From assembly GCF_029893965.1 (NCBI RefSeq), contig NZ_JARXXP010000001.1, forward strand, positions 744,001 through 808,000: a stretch of DNA of 64,000 nucleotides. Direction: 5' to 3'. Shown here piece after piece: positions 27,347 to 35,556 of the stretch. Position 1 is the stretch's first letter, and each line of letters begins with the position of its first letter. This DNA is from Paenibacillus sp. PastM-3. Its GTDB lineage: Bacteria > Bacillota > Bacilli > Paenibacillales > Paenibacillaceae. The translations under genes were made by a program, and so were the position numbers. The notes beneath the pieces are model-generated. The model searched no databases. It was not told the origin of the DNA and worked only from the letters and a program-made list of their open reading frames with translations.

Positions 27347-28576
27347 ATGAATAACGTTAAAATACAGAGAATAACTTCAGCTTCGGCACCTTTTCTGACC
27401 GGAGCAGCGGCCATCCTGCTTGCAGCGGCCATAATCTCATCGCCGGAATCGTCCTTTGCGGCTTCACTGCAAGGCCTCAAGCTCTGGTGGACGCTGATTT
27501 TCCCGGCGCTGCTGCCGTTCCTCATCCTCTCGGAAATGCTGACAGCCTCAGGCTTCGTACACGGCTTGGGTGTATTGCTGGGGCCGCTCATGACCCGAGT
27601 GTTCCGGCTGCCGGGCGCCGGAGGCTGGACGCTGGCTCTCGGCATGACCGCCGGGTTCCCCGCAGGGGCAGGCGGTGTGCAGCAGCTTCATAAGCAGGGC
27701 GGCATTTCGGACAAGGATGCCGGCCGCCTCGCTTCACTGGCCCATTTTGCCAGCCCTGTAACTGTAGTAATTGTAGTCGGTGCAGCTTTCCTGCACAGCC
27801 CGGCAGCAGGCTATGCCCTGTTAGCCATTCACTGGCTATCCGGCCTAGCCGCAGGATTCACGGCAGCACTGTTATCTGGCAGAAACCGTACAGTAGCCGG
27901 CAGCCCCGAACATCCGGCTGTCAAGCCGGCATCCTTGATGTCAAGGGTCCGCCAGGCCATGCTTCAGGCACGTGAACAGGACGGGCGCAGCTTTGGCAGA
28001 CTGCTGGGCGAATCAGTATCTGCCGCAGTGCAGAGCCTGATGGTAATCGGAGGCTATATGATCATGTTCTCCGTTGTTATCAACATTATCACCGCCAGGC
28101 TCCCGCAGCTGTCGCCGGGATTTGCCGCCAGTGTACTCGAGCTTCATCTTGGCGCCAATGCCGTGACTTCACAGGTTGCAGAACCGTTTGCCTTTGGAGC
28201 AATAGGTGTAACCAGCCTTGCACTCCTGTCCGCAGTGCTCGGGTGGAGCGGAATCTGCGGGCAGCTTCAGGCACTGACTGCCCTGAAGCAGGCCAAAGCC
28301 CGGTTTCTTCCATACGCTGCCGGACGTCTGCTGCACAGCCTCTATGCCTTCGGCTTGACCTTTGTGCTCTGGCAGCCGCTGAAGCATGTGCCTGCCCCTG
28401 TTCTTCCAGTCATCAGCAGCACAGAAACGGCAGGCGATGCCGGAATAACCGGTCCGCTTGCCGTCTGGAATATAGTTCCACAGCTGCTGAGCCTGCAGAC
28501 TTTTCTTTTGCTGCTATTATCTGCCTTGTCAGCAGTAGTATATATGGTTACCTGGTTCCGGCGTCCAGCTGGCTGA
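27347..28576 (+). CDS. ylbJ: Sporulation membrane protein YlbJ
   Basis: About 409 residues, mostly hydrophobic with about 8-9 membrane segments, with the nucleoside-recognition gate-type domain ([35 protein letters not shown]). B. subtilis YlbJ is a sigma-E-controlled sporulation protein. ATG at 27347 follows AGAGGTGA. The neighbourhood ylbJ-coaD-rsmD-ylbL-ylbM is conserved in Bacilli. It ends convergently, overlapping coaD by 29 bases. Confidence 0.87.
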   Translation: MNNVKIQRITSASAPFLTGAAAILLAAAIISSPESSFAASLQGLKLWWTLIFPALLPFLILSEMLTASGFVHGLGVLLGPLMTRVFRLPGAGGWTLALGMTAGFPAGAGGVQQLHKQGGISDKDAGRLASLAHFASPVTVVIVVGAAFLHSPAAGYALLAIHWLSGLAAGFTAALLSGRNRTVAGSPEHPAVKPASLMSRVRQAMLQAREQDGRSFGRLLGESVSAAVQSLMVIGGYMIMFSVVINIITARLPQLSPGFAASVLELHLGANAVTSQVAEPFAFGAIGVTSLALLSAVLGWSGICGQLQALTALKQAKARFLPYAAGRLLHSLYAFGLTFVLWQPLKHVPAPVLPVISSTETAGDAGITGPLAVWNIVPQLLSLQTFLLLLLSALSAVVYMVTWFRRPAG

Positions 28577-29066
28577 ATTTGAGCTTCATCGCCTGCTCGA
28601 CCTCGGGGGTGACAAATTCGGATACATTCCCGCCGAAATGGGCCAGCTCCTTCACTACACTTGAGCTTAGGTAGGAATATTTGGGGTTGGTCATCATGAA
28701 GATGGTTTCCACTTCAGGGTCCAGGCTGTGATTGATCGAAGCGGTCTGCAGCTCATATTCGAAGTCGGTAACTGTACGGATTCCGCGTACGATGACCTGG
28801 GCGTTCTTTTGGCGGAGATAATTCACCAGCAGATCCCGGAAGCTGTCCACCTCCACATTAGGAAGATCCGCCGTTGCCTGCCGCAGCAGCTCTGTGCGCT
28901 CTTCCACGGTAAACATCGGTTTTTTGCTGAGATTATTCAGCACGGTAACTATAAGCCTGTCAAACTGTTTGGCAGCGCGCCGGATAATATCGATATGCCC
29001 CATTGTAACCGGATCAAAGCTTCCCGGATAGATGGCAACACGTTCTTTTCTAATTTGCAGACTCAT
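28548..29066 (-). CDS. coaD: Phosphopantetheine adenylyltransferase
   Basis: A 172-residue enzyme of coenzyme A synthesis. [19 protein letters not shown] (about 12-30) holds the nucleotidyltransferase TxGH motif, and [17 protein letters not shown] is the usual C-terminal signature. ATG at 29066 has GGGAGGG upstream and overlaps the end of rsmD by 17 bases, so the two are coupled. Confidence 0.97.
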   Translation of the reverse strand: MSLQIRKERVAIYPGSFDPVTMGHIDIIRRAAKQFDRLIVTVLNNLSKKPMFTVEERTELLRQATADLPNVEVDSFRDLLVNYLRQKNAQVIVRGIRTVTDFEYELQTASINHSLDPEVETIFMMTNPKYSYLSSSVVKELAHFGGNVSEFVTPEVEQAMKLKFSQLDAGTR

Positions 29067-29658
29067 CGTTACCCTCCCTGCCACTCTCAACAGCTTCTTC
29101 AGAAGCAGCTTCGTACTGATAGATGGAAATCGCCGTCTCACCATATGTAGCCTGCCTTGTCCGGTAGAACCCCGGAATCTCTTCAGGGTAAGCGTAGCCT
29201 GATTCATGTTCCAGTACAATGACCGCATTAGGGTTAAGTAAACCTTTGCCGGCCAAGGCCAGCATTAACTCATCGCCGTGCTTCATCCGGTAAGGCGGGT
29301 CCAGAAACACAAGATCAAAAGCCCGTCCCCGCTTCTCCAGCGCACCAAGAGCCCGTCCGGCATCGTTACGGTATACCTCTGCCTGCTCCTCCAGCTTTGC
29401 CGCCTTCAGATTAGCCCGCACCGTATCAATGCTTTTCTGCTCCATATCTACAAACACCGCGCGTTCCATCCCTCTGCTCAGCGCTTCAATTCCAAGACCG
29501 CCGGTGCCAGCGAACAAATCCAGCGCATTGCCGCCTTCAAAATAAGGGCCAATCATGCTGAACAGCGCTTCCTTCACCTTATCGGTCGTTGGACGCGTCC
29601 CGTTACCTGGTACACTTTTCAGGGGTCTCCCCTTGGCACTTCCCGATACAACTCTCAC
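29050..29658 (-). CDS. rsmD: 16S rRNA (guanine966-N2)-methyltransferase
   Basis: A 202-residue SAM-dependent methyltransferase. It begins [18 protein letters not shown]. The SAM motif is [17 protein letters not shown] (about 47-63) and the catalytic motif DPPY is at about 123. The GTG start has AGGTGA upstream. Confidence 0.95.
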   Translation of the reverse strand: MRVVSGSAKGRPLKSVPGNGTRPTTDKVKEALFSMIGPYFEGGNALDLFAGTGGLGIEALSRGMERAVFVDMEQKSIDTVRANLKAAKLEEQAEVYRNDAGRALGALEKRGRAFDLVFLDPPYRMKHGDELMLALAGKGLLNPNAVIVLEHESGYAYPEEIPGFYRTRQATYGETAISIYQYEAASEEAVESGREGNDESAN

Positions 29659-29923
29659 CGATTCACCTGCTCTATGTCTCTGTTTATTATGCCGTTAGGG
29701 GCATAAGTCCAAGCCTATAGTACCACAATTAATCGGTTAAATAAAAAGTTTGTCTATTGGTGTACGTTTGGAGTAAAGCAAAAAAATAATCAAACACCAT
29801 GTATAGAACCATTCAATCCCGGACATCATGTAACTATCGACATCACAAAATGTCGTAGACAACCGCGGAGCAGGCTTACGTTTCCCCATAAGCTCTTCGT
29901 CCGGTTTCTCCTCTCCCATGAAA

Positions 29924-29955
29924 GAGGCCCTAGCAATAGGGCCTCGATTTTTTTG
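29924..29955 (+). terminator. Orphan plus-strand terminator
   Basis: A perfect 9-base stem with a GCAA loop and a T7 run. There is no annotated gene upstream on the plus strand within several hundred bases. Confidence 0.6.
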
Positions 29956-29992
29956 TGTATTCGCAGAAGGAACTTGTTTGTCCAACAGAAAA

Positions 29993-30014
29993 AGGCCACC
30001 CTTTAGAGTAGCCT
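29993..30014 (-). terminator. Terminator of the stalk-domain gene
   Basis: On the minus strand AGGCTACTCT pairs with AGGGTGGCCT (two G-U pairs), followed by TTTTTCTG. It lies 36 bases past the stop. Confidence 0.75.
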
Positions 30015-30049
30015 GCCTTCAAGCATTCATACAATTTGGATAGTGCACC

Positions 30050-30730
30050 TTATTTATAATAGGAAGTAGTCAATGGAATAAACACGGTCGTTCCGTCTTC
30101 AACCTGGCCGGTTACGTAAATTTTGCTTACTCCGGCAATGTTGGCCTCAACGGTAACGAGCCCCTGCTCGGCTGTAATGGTCTGTTTTTTCAGAACGGTA
30201 TCCGTATCGCTGTCCTGAATGGTAAAGTCTTTAATGTCGCCGCCGATAGCTGCCACCTGGATGTACAGCTTCTGATATTTTTTATCCGGATACAGCATGA
30301 AGGAGCTGCCGCGTGTGCCGCTGCCGTTATCGAAATGAACATCCTTGTAGTCCTTATCCAGATAGACCGTTTTATCAGGATCTTTAGTGTGATAGTTTGA
30401 GTCAAAACCTGCGGCAATGGATACGCCTTCAATCTGTTCGCCTAAAGAAATGGTGCTGGACGCAGCATCAAAATTAACGGTTACCCCCAGCAGATCGGAG
30501 ATGGCTCTTACCGGAAGGTAGGTAGTATTGTTATATGTTATTGGGGCTACTACCGCGCCGCTGCTGTTCTTCAGCTGGACAGGCTGACCGTCCACTTTAA
30601 ATTTGATACCCGGATTCAGAAATGCCTTAATCGTCTGCAGGTTAGCACCGGCTGCAACCCCTGCACCCATCCCGCCCAGAACAGCAAAAGCCGTTAATGC
30701 AGCTGTCATTTTCTTTTTCACCTTGTTCAT
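30050..30730 (-). CDS. Secreted stalk-domain (copper amine oxidase N-like) protein
   Basis: 226 residues. A signal peptide (MNKVKKKMTAALTAFAVLGG, cut near AGA-AN) is followed by one stalk domain (about 35-100) with VDGQPVQLKNSSG, TYLPVRAISDLLGV and FDAASSTISLG. The C-terminal 120 residues form a beta-rich region of unknown fold. It lies 91 bases downstream of the LytTR gene and has its own sigma-A promoter, so it may be a target of, or only a neighbour to, the Agr-like locus. Confidence 0.8.
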   Translation of the reverse strand: MNKVKKKMTAALTAFAVLGGMGAGVAAGANLQTIKAFLNPGIKFKVDGQPVQLKNSSGAVVAPITYNNTTYLPVRAISDLLGVTVNFDAASSTISLGEQIEGVSIAAGFDSNYHTKDPDKTVYLDKDYKDVHFDNGSGTRGSSFMLYPDKKYQKLYIQVAAIGGDIKDFTIQDSDTDTVLKKQTITAEQGLVTVEANIAGVSKIYVTGQVEDGTTVFIPLTTSYYK

Positions 30731-30768
30731 TTCCCTCCATGTATTTCAAATTTTAAGTGCTACCATGG

Positions 30769-30797
30769 AGTATAAAGAATCATCGCGCGGCATGCAA
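30769..30797 (-). promoter_or_regulatory. Sigma-A promoter of the stalk-domain gene
   Basis: TTGCAT (30792-30797) and TATACT (30769-30774) with a 17-base spacer on the minus strand, between the LytTR stop and the stalk-domain start. Confidence 0.7.
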
Positions 30798-30821
30798 TAT
30801 TTTCCTGTGCAAAAAAAAGAA

Positions 30822-31217
30822 CTACCAAAGCGGCAGCTCAATAAACGTAATATTCGGCTGCGCGATTCTGACTTCCTTAACGACTTCCTTGTAGCCCTTT
30901 TCGGACAGGAAGCACTTCTGCTCTATGCCCTTGCGGTTCTCGCCGAAATAGGCGACATGGAAGGTTTTGTCCAGCTGGGTGATGTTAGTGACATTGATCA
31001 GGGTATTGCGGTCTGCCAGAACAAATTTGTAGCCGGAGCTCTTCAGGGTGGTTACCCAATATTTGAGGGTCCCGACTGTGTAAAACACTTCATCTTTGGT
31101 ATGGATCACAATCCGGTACAGACTGCGTTCAAACTCCATATACGTGATTTCCGTGATTTCGAGGGCAATTAATCCGGAATCCCCCTTGGCGTCACGGGTT
31201 ACTGACATACTGCTCAA
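30822..31217 (-). CDS. Stand-alone LytTR DNA-binding protein
   Basis: About 131 residues and only a LytTR DNA-binding domain: ITEITYMEFERSLYRIVIHTKDEVFYTVGTLKYW, then FVLADRNTLINVTNITQLDKT, then ITFIELPLW at the C-terminus. There is no receiver domain, unlike AgrA. TTG at 31217 has GGAG 9 bases upstream; ATG at 31208 is the alternative. It follows the agrD stop directly (31235) and is the last gene of the Agr-like cluster. It is the likely output regulator of the locus, by analogy with AgrA. Confidence 0.8.
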   Translation of the reverse strand: MSSMSVTRDAKGDSGLIALEITEITYMEFERSLYRIVIHTKDEVFYTVGTLKYWVTTLKSSGYKFVLADRNTLINVTNITQLDKTFHVAYFGENRKGIEQKCFLSEKGYKEVVKEVRIAQPNITFIELPLW

Positions 31218-31234
31218 TAAAACCAGCTCCAATA

Positions 31235-31372
31235 CTATTTCAGTAATTCTTCCGGAATCTCCGGCTGGTGGATGTAAAGTATACTAGGCACTGCCTCTGC
31301 TATAAAAGCAGCAACGGCCAACAGGATTGACGCCAGCTTATAAACGGCCTTGTGCTGAAATGTTCTGATGAT
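31235..31372 (-). CDS. AgrD-like cyclic lactone autoinducer prepeptide
   Basis: A 45-codon frame with no ATG, GTG or TTG near its ribosome site. It overlaps the end of agrB by 35 bases. It has the AgrD layout: an amphipathic N-terminal helix (about 10-28, with YKLASILLAVAAFIAEA), a putative core Ser30-Ile-Leu-Tyr-Ile34, and the acidic C-terminus HQPEIPEELLK, close to the HQPxxPExL tails of Paenibacillus-type AgrD. The core residue is Ser, not Cys, predicting a lactone rather than a thiolactone. AAAGGGGAG lies 5-9 bases before two in-frame ATC codons (31370-31372, 31367-31369). The nearest TTG (31396) has no site. Initiation is therefore probably at ATC. Confidence 0.8.
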   Translation of the reverse strand: MIRTFQHKAVYKLASILLAVAAFIAEAVPSILYIHQPEIPEELLK

Positions 31373-31898
31373 TCCCGCTCCCCTTTCTCCAAGCAAATAC
31401 CAAGCTTATGGACTGGGCTGTAAAAGCAGCCGCAATAACCGGAGATGCTATATAGAAATTAACAGTTACGAGCATAGCCGCAATGATCTTGAGCCTCGGC
31501 CAGTACCGCCGCGGGATCCGGGTCTGTTTGTCGATTCCGACAGGGGCAAGCAGCAGGACGAGCAGCAGGCTTAGTCCGTTCATGATCTGTACGCAGAGCT
31601 GCCCGGCCTGTACATAGGATAATGCGGTAAACAAAGCAGTTGTAAAAAGCACACAGGCTATGCCTGACTTCAGATGGACTCCGCCGGAGACCTGCCGCAG
31701 CAGCGCAAAAAAAATCAGAATCAGCACAGCTTCCGCCGTATGGCCGGTAGCCAGCGAAACCAGCAAAGTACAGCTTATTACGAGTACAACATTAAAAAGC
31801 ACTGCAAGAGCAAACTTGAGAACTGCATACGATGCCGGATGTTCCGGGACAATCTGTTTGATTCTGGCCGCAGACCATCCTGCCATTCGTTCAAGCAT
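31338..31898 (-). CDS. AgrB-like prepeptide-processing membrane protease
   Basis: A 186-residue AgrB homologue, the membrane endopeptidase that cuts and cyclises AgrD. The catalytic signature LLRQVSGGVHLKSGIACVLF holds His75 and Cys82, spaced as in staphylococcal AgrB (His77/Cys84). About five membrane segments are visible. AAGGAG precedes its ATG. It overlaps the upstream receptor-like gene by 8 bases and the downstream agrD by 35, so the cluster is one operon. Confidence 0.9.
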   Translation of the reverse strand: MLERMAGWSAARIKQIVPEHPASYAVLKFALAVLFNVVLVISCTLLVSLATGHTAEAVLILIFFALLRQVSGGVHLKSGIACVLFTTALFTALSYVQAGQLCVQIMNGLSLLLVLLLAPVGIDKQTRIPRRYWPRLKIIAAMLVTVNFYIASPVIAAAFTAQSISLVFAWRKGSGNHQNISAQGRL

Positions 31899-32520
31899 CC
31901 TCTTGCTCCTTCTTAGTGGAATAGTACAGTAGAAATACTGACATCACGATGAAGAACACAATATTAAATAGAAGGTTATTATAAAATAGAACCACAGAGA
32001 TCGCCAGCAGGAATACGATGATCATCACAGTAAGCACAATATCCTCAAGCTTGAACCTGAGTTTGTCCAGATCAAAGGTGAAACCTCTGCCTTTACGGTA
32101 GAGGAACCAGAAGCTGGTTACTACTACTGCTGCGGTAGCGGATTGAAGCAAATATCCGCTCGACAGATCCGCATTTACAGCCTCAAGTGATCCGAACAGG
32201 ATAAAGACCAGCACTGTCTGAATGGCGGCAAAAATGACATACCCCGACACCGTAGCCATAACCGCCAGCACTACCGGCATCCGGACAACTGCAGCAAACA
32301 GCAGGATAAATACAATGACCGTTATCAGCGGGGAGAGATTATCCATATTCAGCTCATTGCGCAGCAGATAGCTCTGGATATTATTAAGCAGAATGATAAC
32401 CATGGCGGGCCATAGATACCCTCTCCATTTAAAACGGAATAAACACATAATTAAATAATACAGGGATAAACCTTCAATGGTTGAAAAAAACATGAATTCT
32501 GCAACTTCCAACACATACAC
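31891..32520 (-). CDS. Polytopic membrane protein, AgrC-sensor-like without kinase domain
   Basis: A 209-residue protein with about six to seven hydrophobic helices and short loops, ending in YYSTKKEQEDA right after the last helix. Its size and layout resemble the peptide-sensing half of AgrC, but no histidine kinase (no H box or ATPase motifs) follows. It is the first gene of the agrB-agrD-LytTR operon, which makes peptide sensing or export a reasonable guess. No ribosome site is obvious before ATG 32520; ATG at 32493 has a GGAAGT upstream. Confidence 0.6.
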   Translation of the reverse strand: MYVLEVAEFMFFSTIEGLSLYYLIMCLFRFKWRGYLWPAMVIILLNNIQSYLLRNELNMDNLSPLITVIVFILLFAAVVRMPVVLAVMATVSGYVIFAAIQTVLVFILFGSLEAVNADLSSGYLLQSATAAVVVTSFWFLYRKGRGFTFDLDKLRFKLEDIVLTVMIIVFLLAISVVLFYNNLLFNIVFFIVMSVFLLYYSTKKEQEDA

Positions 32521-32644
32521 CGCCCGGCCCCATTATCATTACTAAAAAGATCAACTCTATAATATAACTTTAGTCCTATATTCGTATAGATGATAATTGC
32601 GAAAAATTTAAAACAATCAAAATCTAAATAAAACGCTGCGTGTA

Positions 32645-34354
32645 CTACTTCTGCCTGCCGATCCATGCTCCTATATCTGTGATTACCTGATCATTCACTC
32701 TCCCGGGTACATAATATTCCTCCAGCGTTCCAGCGCCTTTCCCGTCATAATCGACAAAAAAGTGATTCAGCCCCGGATACAGCTTAAACTCTGCCGACGG
32801 ATTATGCTTCAGCACCTCTTTCCACTGCACAAAATCCTTCTCCGCATATACCTGAAAATCATCCTCTCCCTGCAGCACCAGTACCGGCTTGGTCAGCTTC
32901 CCGGCGAGCTCTGCCGTATCCTGCTGTTGCATTTCAAACAGATAGGACGCCGGCAACCCGAATACGGGCTCTGCCTGAGCAGCCTGTTGAGCGGACATGG
33001 AAGCCAGAGCTTTGGCCTTTTGAAGCTCGGCGTCGACAAGCGCAGCATTCTGCGCTTTGCGCGGATCACTGTCATTCATAGCCTGTATACCCGCCATGTT
33101 CTGGTCATAGACGATCTCCCATAGCTTGCGCGGAGAACCGGCCAGCAGAATGAGTCCGGCAACATTACCGCCTGCGGCATCAATCCGCGGTGCCAGCATG
33201 CCGCCCAGGCTGTGCCCGGCCAGATATACCCGCTCAGGATCCAGACGCGCATCCTGCTTCAGCAGCTTGGCCGCCAGCACAGCATCCTCTACCGTTTCTT
33301 CCTTGACCGTCAGGCCTGCTGACGCTTCCCCGGCATATTGCTGCGCATAAGTATAGGTTCTTTTGTCATATCGCAGAACTGCAATTCCCTGTTTGGCAAG
33401 CCCCCAGGCCAAATCGCGGAAGGTTTTATAACCAAAGGCGGTTTCATCCCGGTCAAACGCGCCTGATCCGTGTACCAGCACGACCGACGGGAGAAGGCCT
33501 GAAGTATGCTCGGGTAATGTCAACGTTCCCTTTAAGGGATGTGCAGTCCCGGCACCGACAATCGTCTCCTCTTCCTTTAATCCCGCCGGAAGCTCCATAT
33601 CATCTGATGCTGCCATTGGCTTAAACAATAAACCGGCCAGGCGGCCGGAGCCGTCAACCGTAAGGGACATTTCCAGGCTGCTTTGTGCAAATACAACAGG
33701 TGCGTGAATCACAGTGTATCCGTCAGCAGACGATGCTGTGGCGGCATCCAGCCGGACAAATGCACCGTAGGTTCCGACCAGCATCTCCCAGACAGACTGC
33801 ATTTTTAATACCGGAAGCGCCTGCTGGACCTCTTTATTGAACACTGACTGCCACAGCTCCATGTATTTCCCTGTGCTGAGCAGGTCTGCTACATGGTCCG
33901 CGTACTTTTGCGGAGTGCTGGCAGCAGCCAGATTCGCAGCGGAATCATACGATGTTATCATTCCAAGTGCGCTGAAGTATGCTAACGGAACATAAATACG
34001 GTCTCTTTTCAGAACAGCCTTGCCGTCAATAACCAGCTTGTCTTTGCCGTCAACAGTAACTGTGCTTTCTTCCAGCTTCAAAACGTAGGTGTGTTCATTA
34101 CCTGTCAGCTGCAGACTATTCTGCGCTTTTATGTAGCGTACTTCATAACCAAGGCCTTCTCCTGTCAGCCGGACGGGCATCATCACTATTTTCCCTTCAA
34201 GATAAGGCCGTACCTCATCATTAATTTTGAGGGTCACATTATTGAGTATAACAGCAGGCTGCTTAGCCGCCCCGTATACCGATTCCGGACTTATTCCTCC
34301 GTATTCAAGCAGCAGGAGACTGCAGATGAGCACAGTTACGATTTTTTTGCACAT
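32645..34354 (-). CDS. Secreted alpha/beta hydrolase with N-terminal stalk domain
   Basis: About 569 residues. A signal peptide (MCKKIVTVLICSLLLLEYGG) leads into a stalk domain (about 30-140; LKINDEVRPYLEGKIVMMPVRLTGEGLGY). A DUF3887-like region (about 150-250; YMELWQSVFNKEVQQALP) follows. The C-terminal alpha/beta hydrolase domain has VVLVHGSGAFDRDE, the nucleophile elbow AGHSLGGML (about 380), Asp in LVLQGEDDFQVY and His in GLNHFF. The substrate is unknown. ATG at 34354 has AAAGGAGAG upstream. Confidence 0.85.
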   Translation of the reverse strand: MCKKIVTVLICSLLLLEYGGISPESVYGAAKQPAVILNNVTLKINDEVRPYLEGKIVMMPVRLTGEGLGYEVRYIKAQNSLQLTGNEHTYVLKLEESTVTVDGKDKLVIDGKAVLKRDRIYVPLAYFSALGMITSYDSAANLAAASTPQKYADHVADLLSTGKYMELWQSVFNKEVQQALPVLKMQSVWEMLVGTYGAFVRLDAATASSADGYTVIHAPVVFAQSSLEMSLTVDGSGRLAGLLFKPMAASDDMELPAGLKEEETIVGAGTAHPLKGTLTLPEHTSGLLPSVVLVHGSGAFDRDETAFGYKTFRDLAWGLAKQGIAVLRYDKRTYTYAQQYAGEASAGLTVKEETVEDAVLAAKLLKQDARLDPERVYLAGHSLGGMLAPRIDAAGGNVAGLILLAGSPRKLWEIVYDQNMAGIQAMNDSDPRKAQNAALVDAELQKAKALASMSAQQAAQAEPVFGLPASYLFEMQQQDTAELAGKLTKPVLVLQGEDDFQVYAEKDFVQWKEVLKHNPSAEFKLYPGLNHFFVDYDGKGAGTLEEYYVPGRVNDQVITDIGAWIGRQK

Positions 34355-34567
34355 AGATGATCTCTCCTTTAGTGGTCTAGTTCTCTTGTCCGCCTCAGCA
34401 TGTTCCTGCACAGTATTCACCTCTTCTCAGATAAGCTTCTACTTTTAATTGTCTGATGATCATTAGCCCCTCCTTATATACCATCCATTATTCTCCATTA
34501 TAACTCAACATTGCGTTTAATCCCTGCCTACGTACCAAGAAAACATAAATACCGAAGCAGCCAAAAA

Positions 34568-34600
34568 AGGCATGCTCCCGGCTTCGCCGGAAACACGCCT
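34568..34600 (-). terminator. Terminator of the YjcZ-like gene
   Basis: AGGCGTG/CATGCCT with an inner CCGGC-GAA-GCCGG stem, then T6 on the minus strand, 13 bases past the stop. Confidence 0.85.
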
Positions 34601-34612
34601 GAGGAACCCCCT

Positions 34613-34765
34613 CTAGATGAAGCAGGCACTCAAGATAATAACAAGCAGGATATAAAGAACCAGAATCGCACTAGTGGAAGTCCAAGGACCTACAGGACCT
34701 ACAGGACCTACAGGACCTACATTAGCGCCGCCAACATTACCGCCGTATCCGCAATCTGCACCCAT
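34613..34765 (-). CDS. YjcZ-like sporulation peptide with Gly-Pro-Val repeats
   Basis: A 50-residue peptide: MGADCGYGGNVGGANVGP, then repeated VGP units (four), WTSTS, and a C-terminal hydrophobic helix AILVLYILLVIILSACFI. The Gly/Tyr-rich head plus hydrophobic tail is the YjcZ/YrrI spore-protein pattern; the collagen-like GPV units are unusual for it. GAAGGAGGT lies 7 bases before the ATG. A sigma-K-like promoter (34799-34828) precedes it and a terminator follows, so it is a complete single-gene unit, probably mother-cell expressed. Confidence 0.85.
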   Translation of the reverse strand: MGADCGYGGNVGGANVGPVGPVGPVGPWTSTSAILVLYILLVIILSACFI

Positions 34766-34798
34766 GAGATAACCTCCTTCAAGATAATGACTACAGAA

Positions 34799-34828
34799 TA
34801 GAATATGAGAGGATACACTGCACAGTTT
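34799..34828 (-). promoter_or_regulatory. Sigma-K-like promoter of the YjcZ-like gene
   Basis: On the minus strand AAAC (34825-34828), 17 bases, then CATATTCTA (34799-34807), matching the sigma-K -10 pattern CATANNNTA. Confidence 0.6.
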
Positions 34829-34881
34829 GGGCAGAACGGACTTTTTTTAGGCTGGAAAGTGATATGTCATCTTACCTTGCA

Positions 34882-35190
34882 TTAGTCTGAAACCAGTATG
34901 CCGTCGAAGCTTTCCGGACCCACACGTATCGTACCGGGCAGATTGGATGATACAAAGGCTGTATAAGTCAGTGTTCCTCTTACGATCGTAACGGTTACCC
35001 CTACCAGCGCAAGCGGCAGCTGTACCGAGATTGTTCCTTTTAATAGCAGACGCAGGTTGGTCGTAACCCCCTCACTTAACAAGCCGATCTGGCCGAACAG
35101 CTGGGGCGTATTGATGAGCAGAATCGGAATCGCAATAGAGTTCGCTGTACTGGCATTCTGAGAGGTTCTGGCATCTACGTAGTTCATCAT
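34882..35190 (-). CDS. Hypothetical protein beside the lysis genes
   Basis: 102 residues, not recognised. It is Ser/Thr/Val/Leu-rich with alternating hydrophobic strands (IAIPILLINTPQLFGQIGLL, LRLLLKGTISVQLPLALVGV), suggesting a beta-sandwich surface or spore-coat protein. There are no Cys residues and no signal peptide. The ribosome site is weak. It lies 80 bases downstream of the holin and may be part of the same group. Confidence 0.55.
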   Translation of the reverse strand: MMNYVDARTSQNASTANSIAIPILLINTPQLFGQIGLLSEGVTTNLRLLLKGTISVQLPLALVGVTVTIVRGTLTYTAFVSSNLPGTIRVGPESFDGILVSD

Positions 35191-35269
35191 TTTAGCTGCA
35201 TCCGGCCATTATTTAATCATATTACCTGCAGGCAGGAGCATATCCTTGCAGCTTGGTCTCCTGCGTATG

Positions 35270-35554
35270 CTATTTGTCCTTTGTGTGCCCGTCCCGCCTG
35301 TTAAAAGCAAGCTCAAACAGTCCGGTAGCCGACAGCCCGGCCAGACCTCCGGCCCACAGCCGGAGCACAAGCGTCATATCGGTGAAGGGGTAAGAAACCG
35401 CTCCGACTATAAGGCCGATTGCCAGACCAACCGCCGGAACAAGCTGCTTCGGAAGATTTACACTGTTTTTCACCAGCTGGACAAGCGCCATGACAAATAC
35501 AGCGAGTACGGATGCGAAGGCGAGTACATTGCTCAGCGCCTCGTTAACCATCAT
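35270..35554 (-). CDS. A118-type phage holin
   Basis: About 94 residues with three hydrophobic segments. The pattern ASVLAVFVMALVQLVKNSVN, LPKQLVPAVGLAIGLIVGAV, LWAGGLAGLSATGLFELAFNRR fits the A118-like holin family (Listeria phage A118 Hol118 type). GGAGGTGA is followed by ATT ATG ATG; 35554 is chosen, with 35551 possible. It follows the glucosaminidase gene with only 2 bases between, forming a lysis pair without an attached prophage. Confidence 0.8.
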   Translation of the reverse strand: MMVNEALSNVLAFASVLAVFVMALVQLVKNSVNLPKQLVPAVGLAIGLIVGAVSYPFTDMTLVLRLWAGGLAGLSATGLFELAFNRRDGHTKDK

Positions 35555-35556
35555 AA

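Larger units (their letters stand above)
29659..30049. other. Intergenic region with an orphan hairpin
   Basis: No convincing gene. A minus-strand frame (29737-29985) lacks a ribosome site. GAGGCCCTA/TAGGGCCTC (29924-29945) followed by GATTTTTTTG is a good plus-strand terminator, but no plus-strand gene precedes it, so an unseen small RNA is possible. Confidence 0.4.

Noticed and set aside
29737-29985. Minus-strand 82-codon frame with a hydrophobic C-terminus
   Set aside because: No ribosome site, and it spans a terminator hairpin; kept only as intergenic DNA.
32545-32610. CTATACGAATATAG palindrome and AGTT direct repeats upstream of the Agr-like operon
   Set aside because: Spacing does not fit known LytTR sites; cannot be separated from chance in AT-rich DNA.
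34511-34801. Plus-strand frame with Arg-Thr-Tyr repeats
   Set aside because: It is the antisense of the Gly-Pro-Val repeats of the YjcZ-like gene, which has the ribosome site, promoter and terminator.
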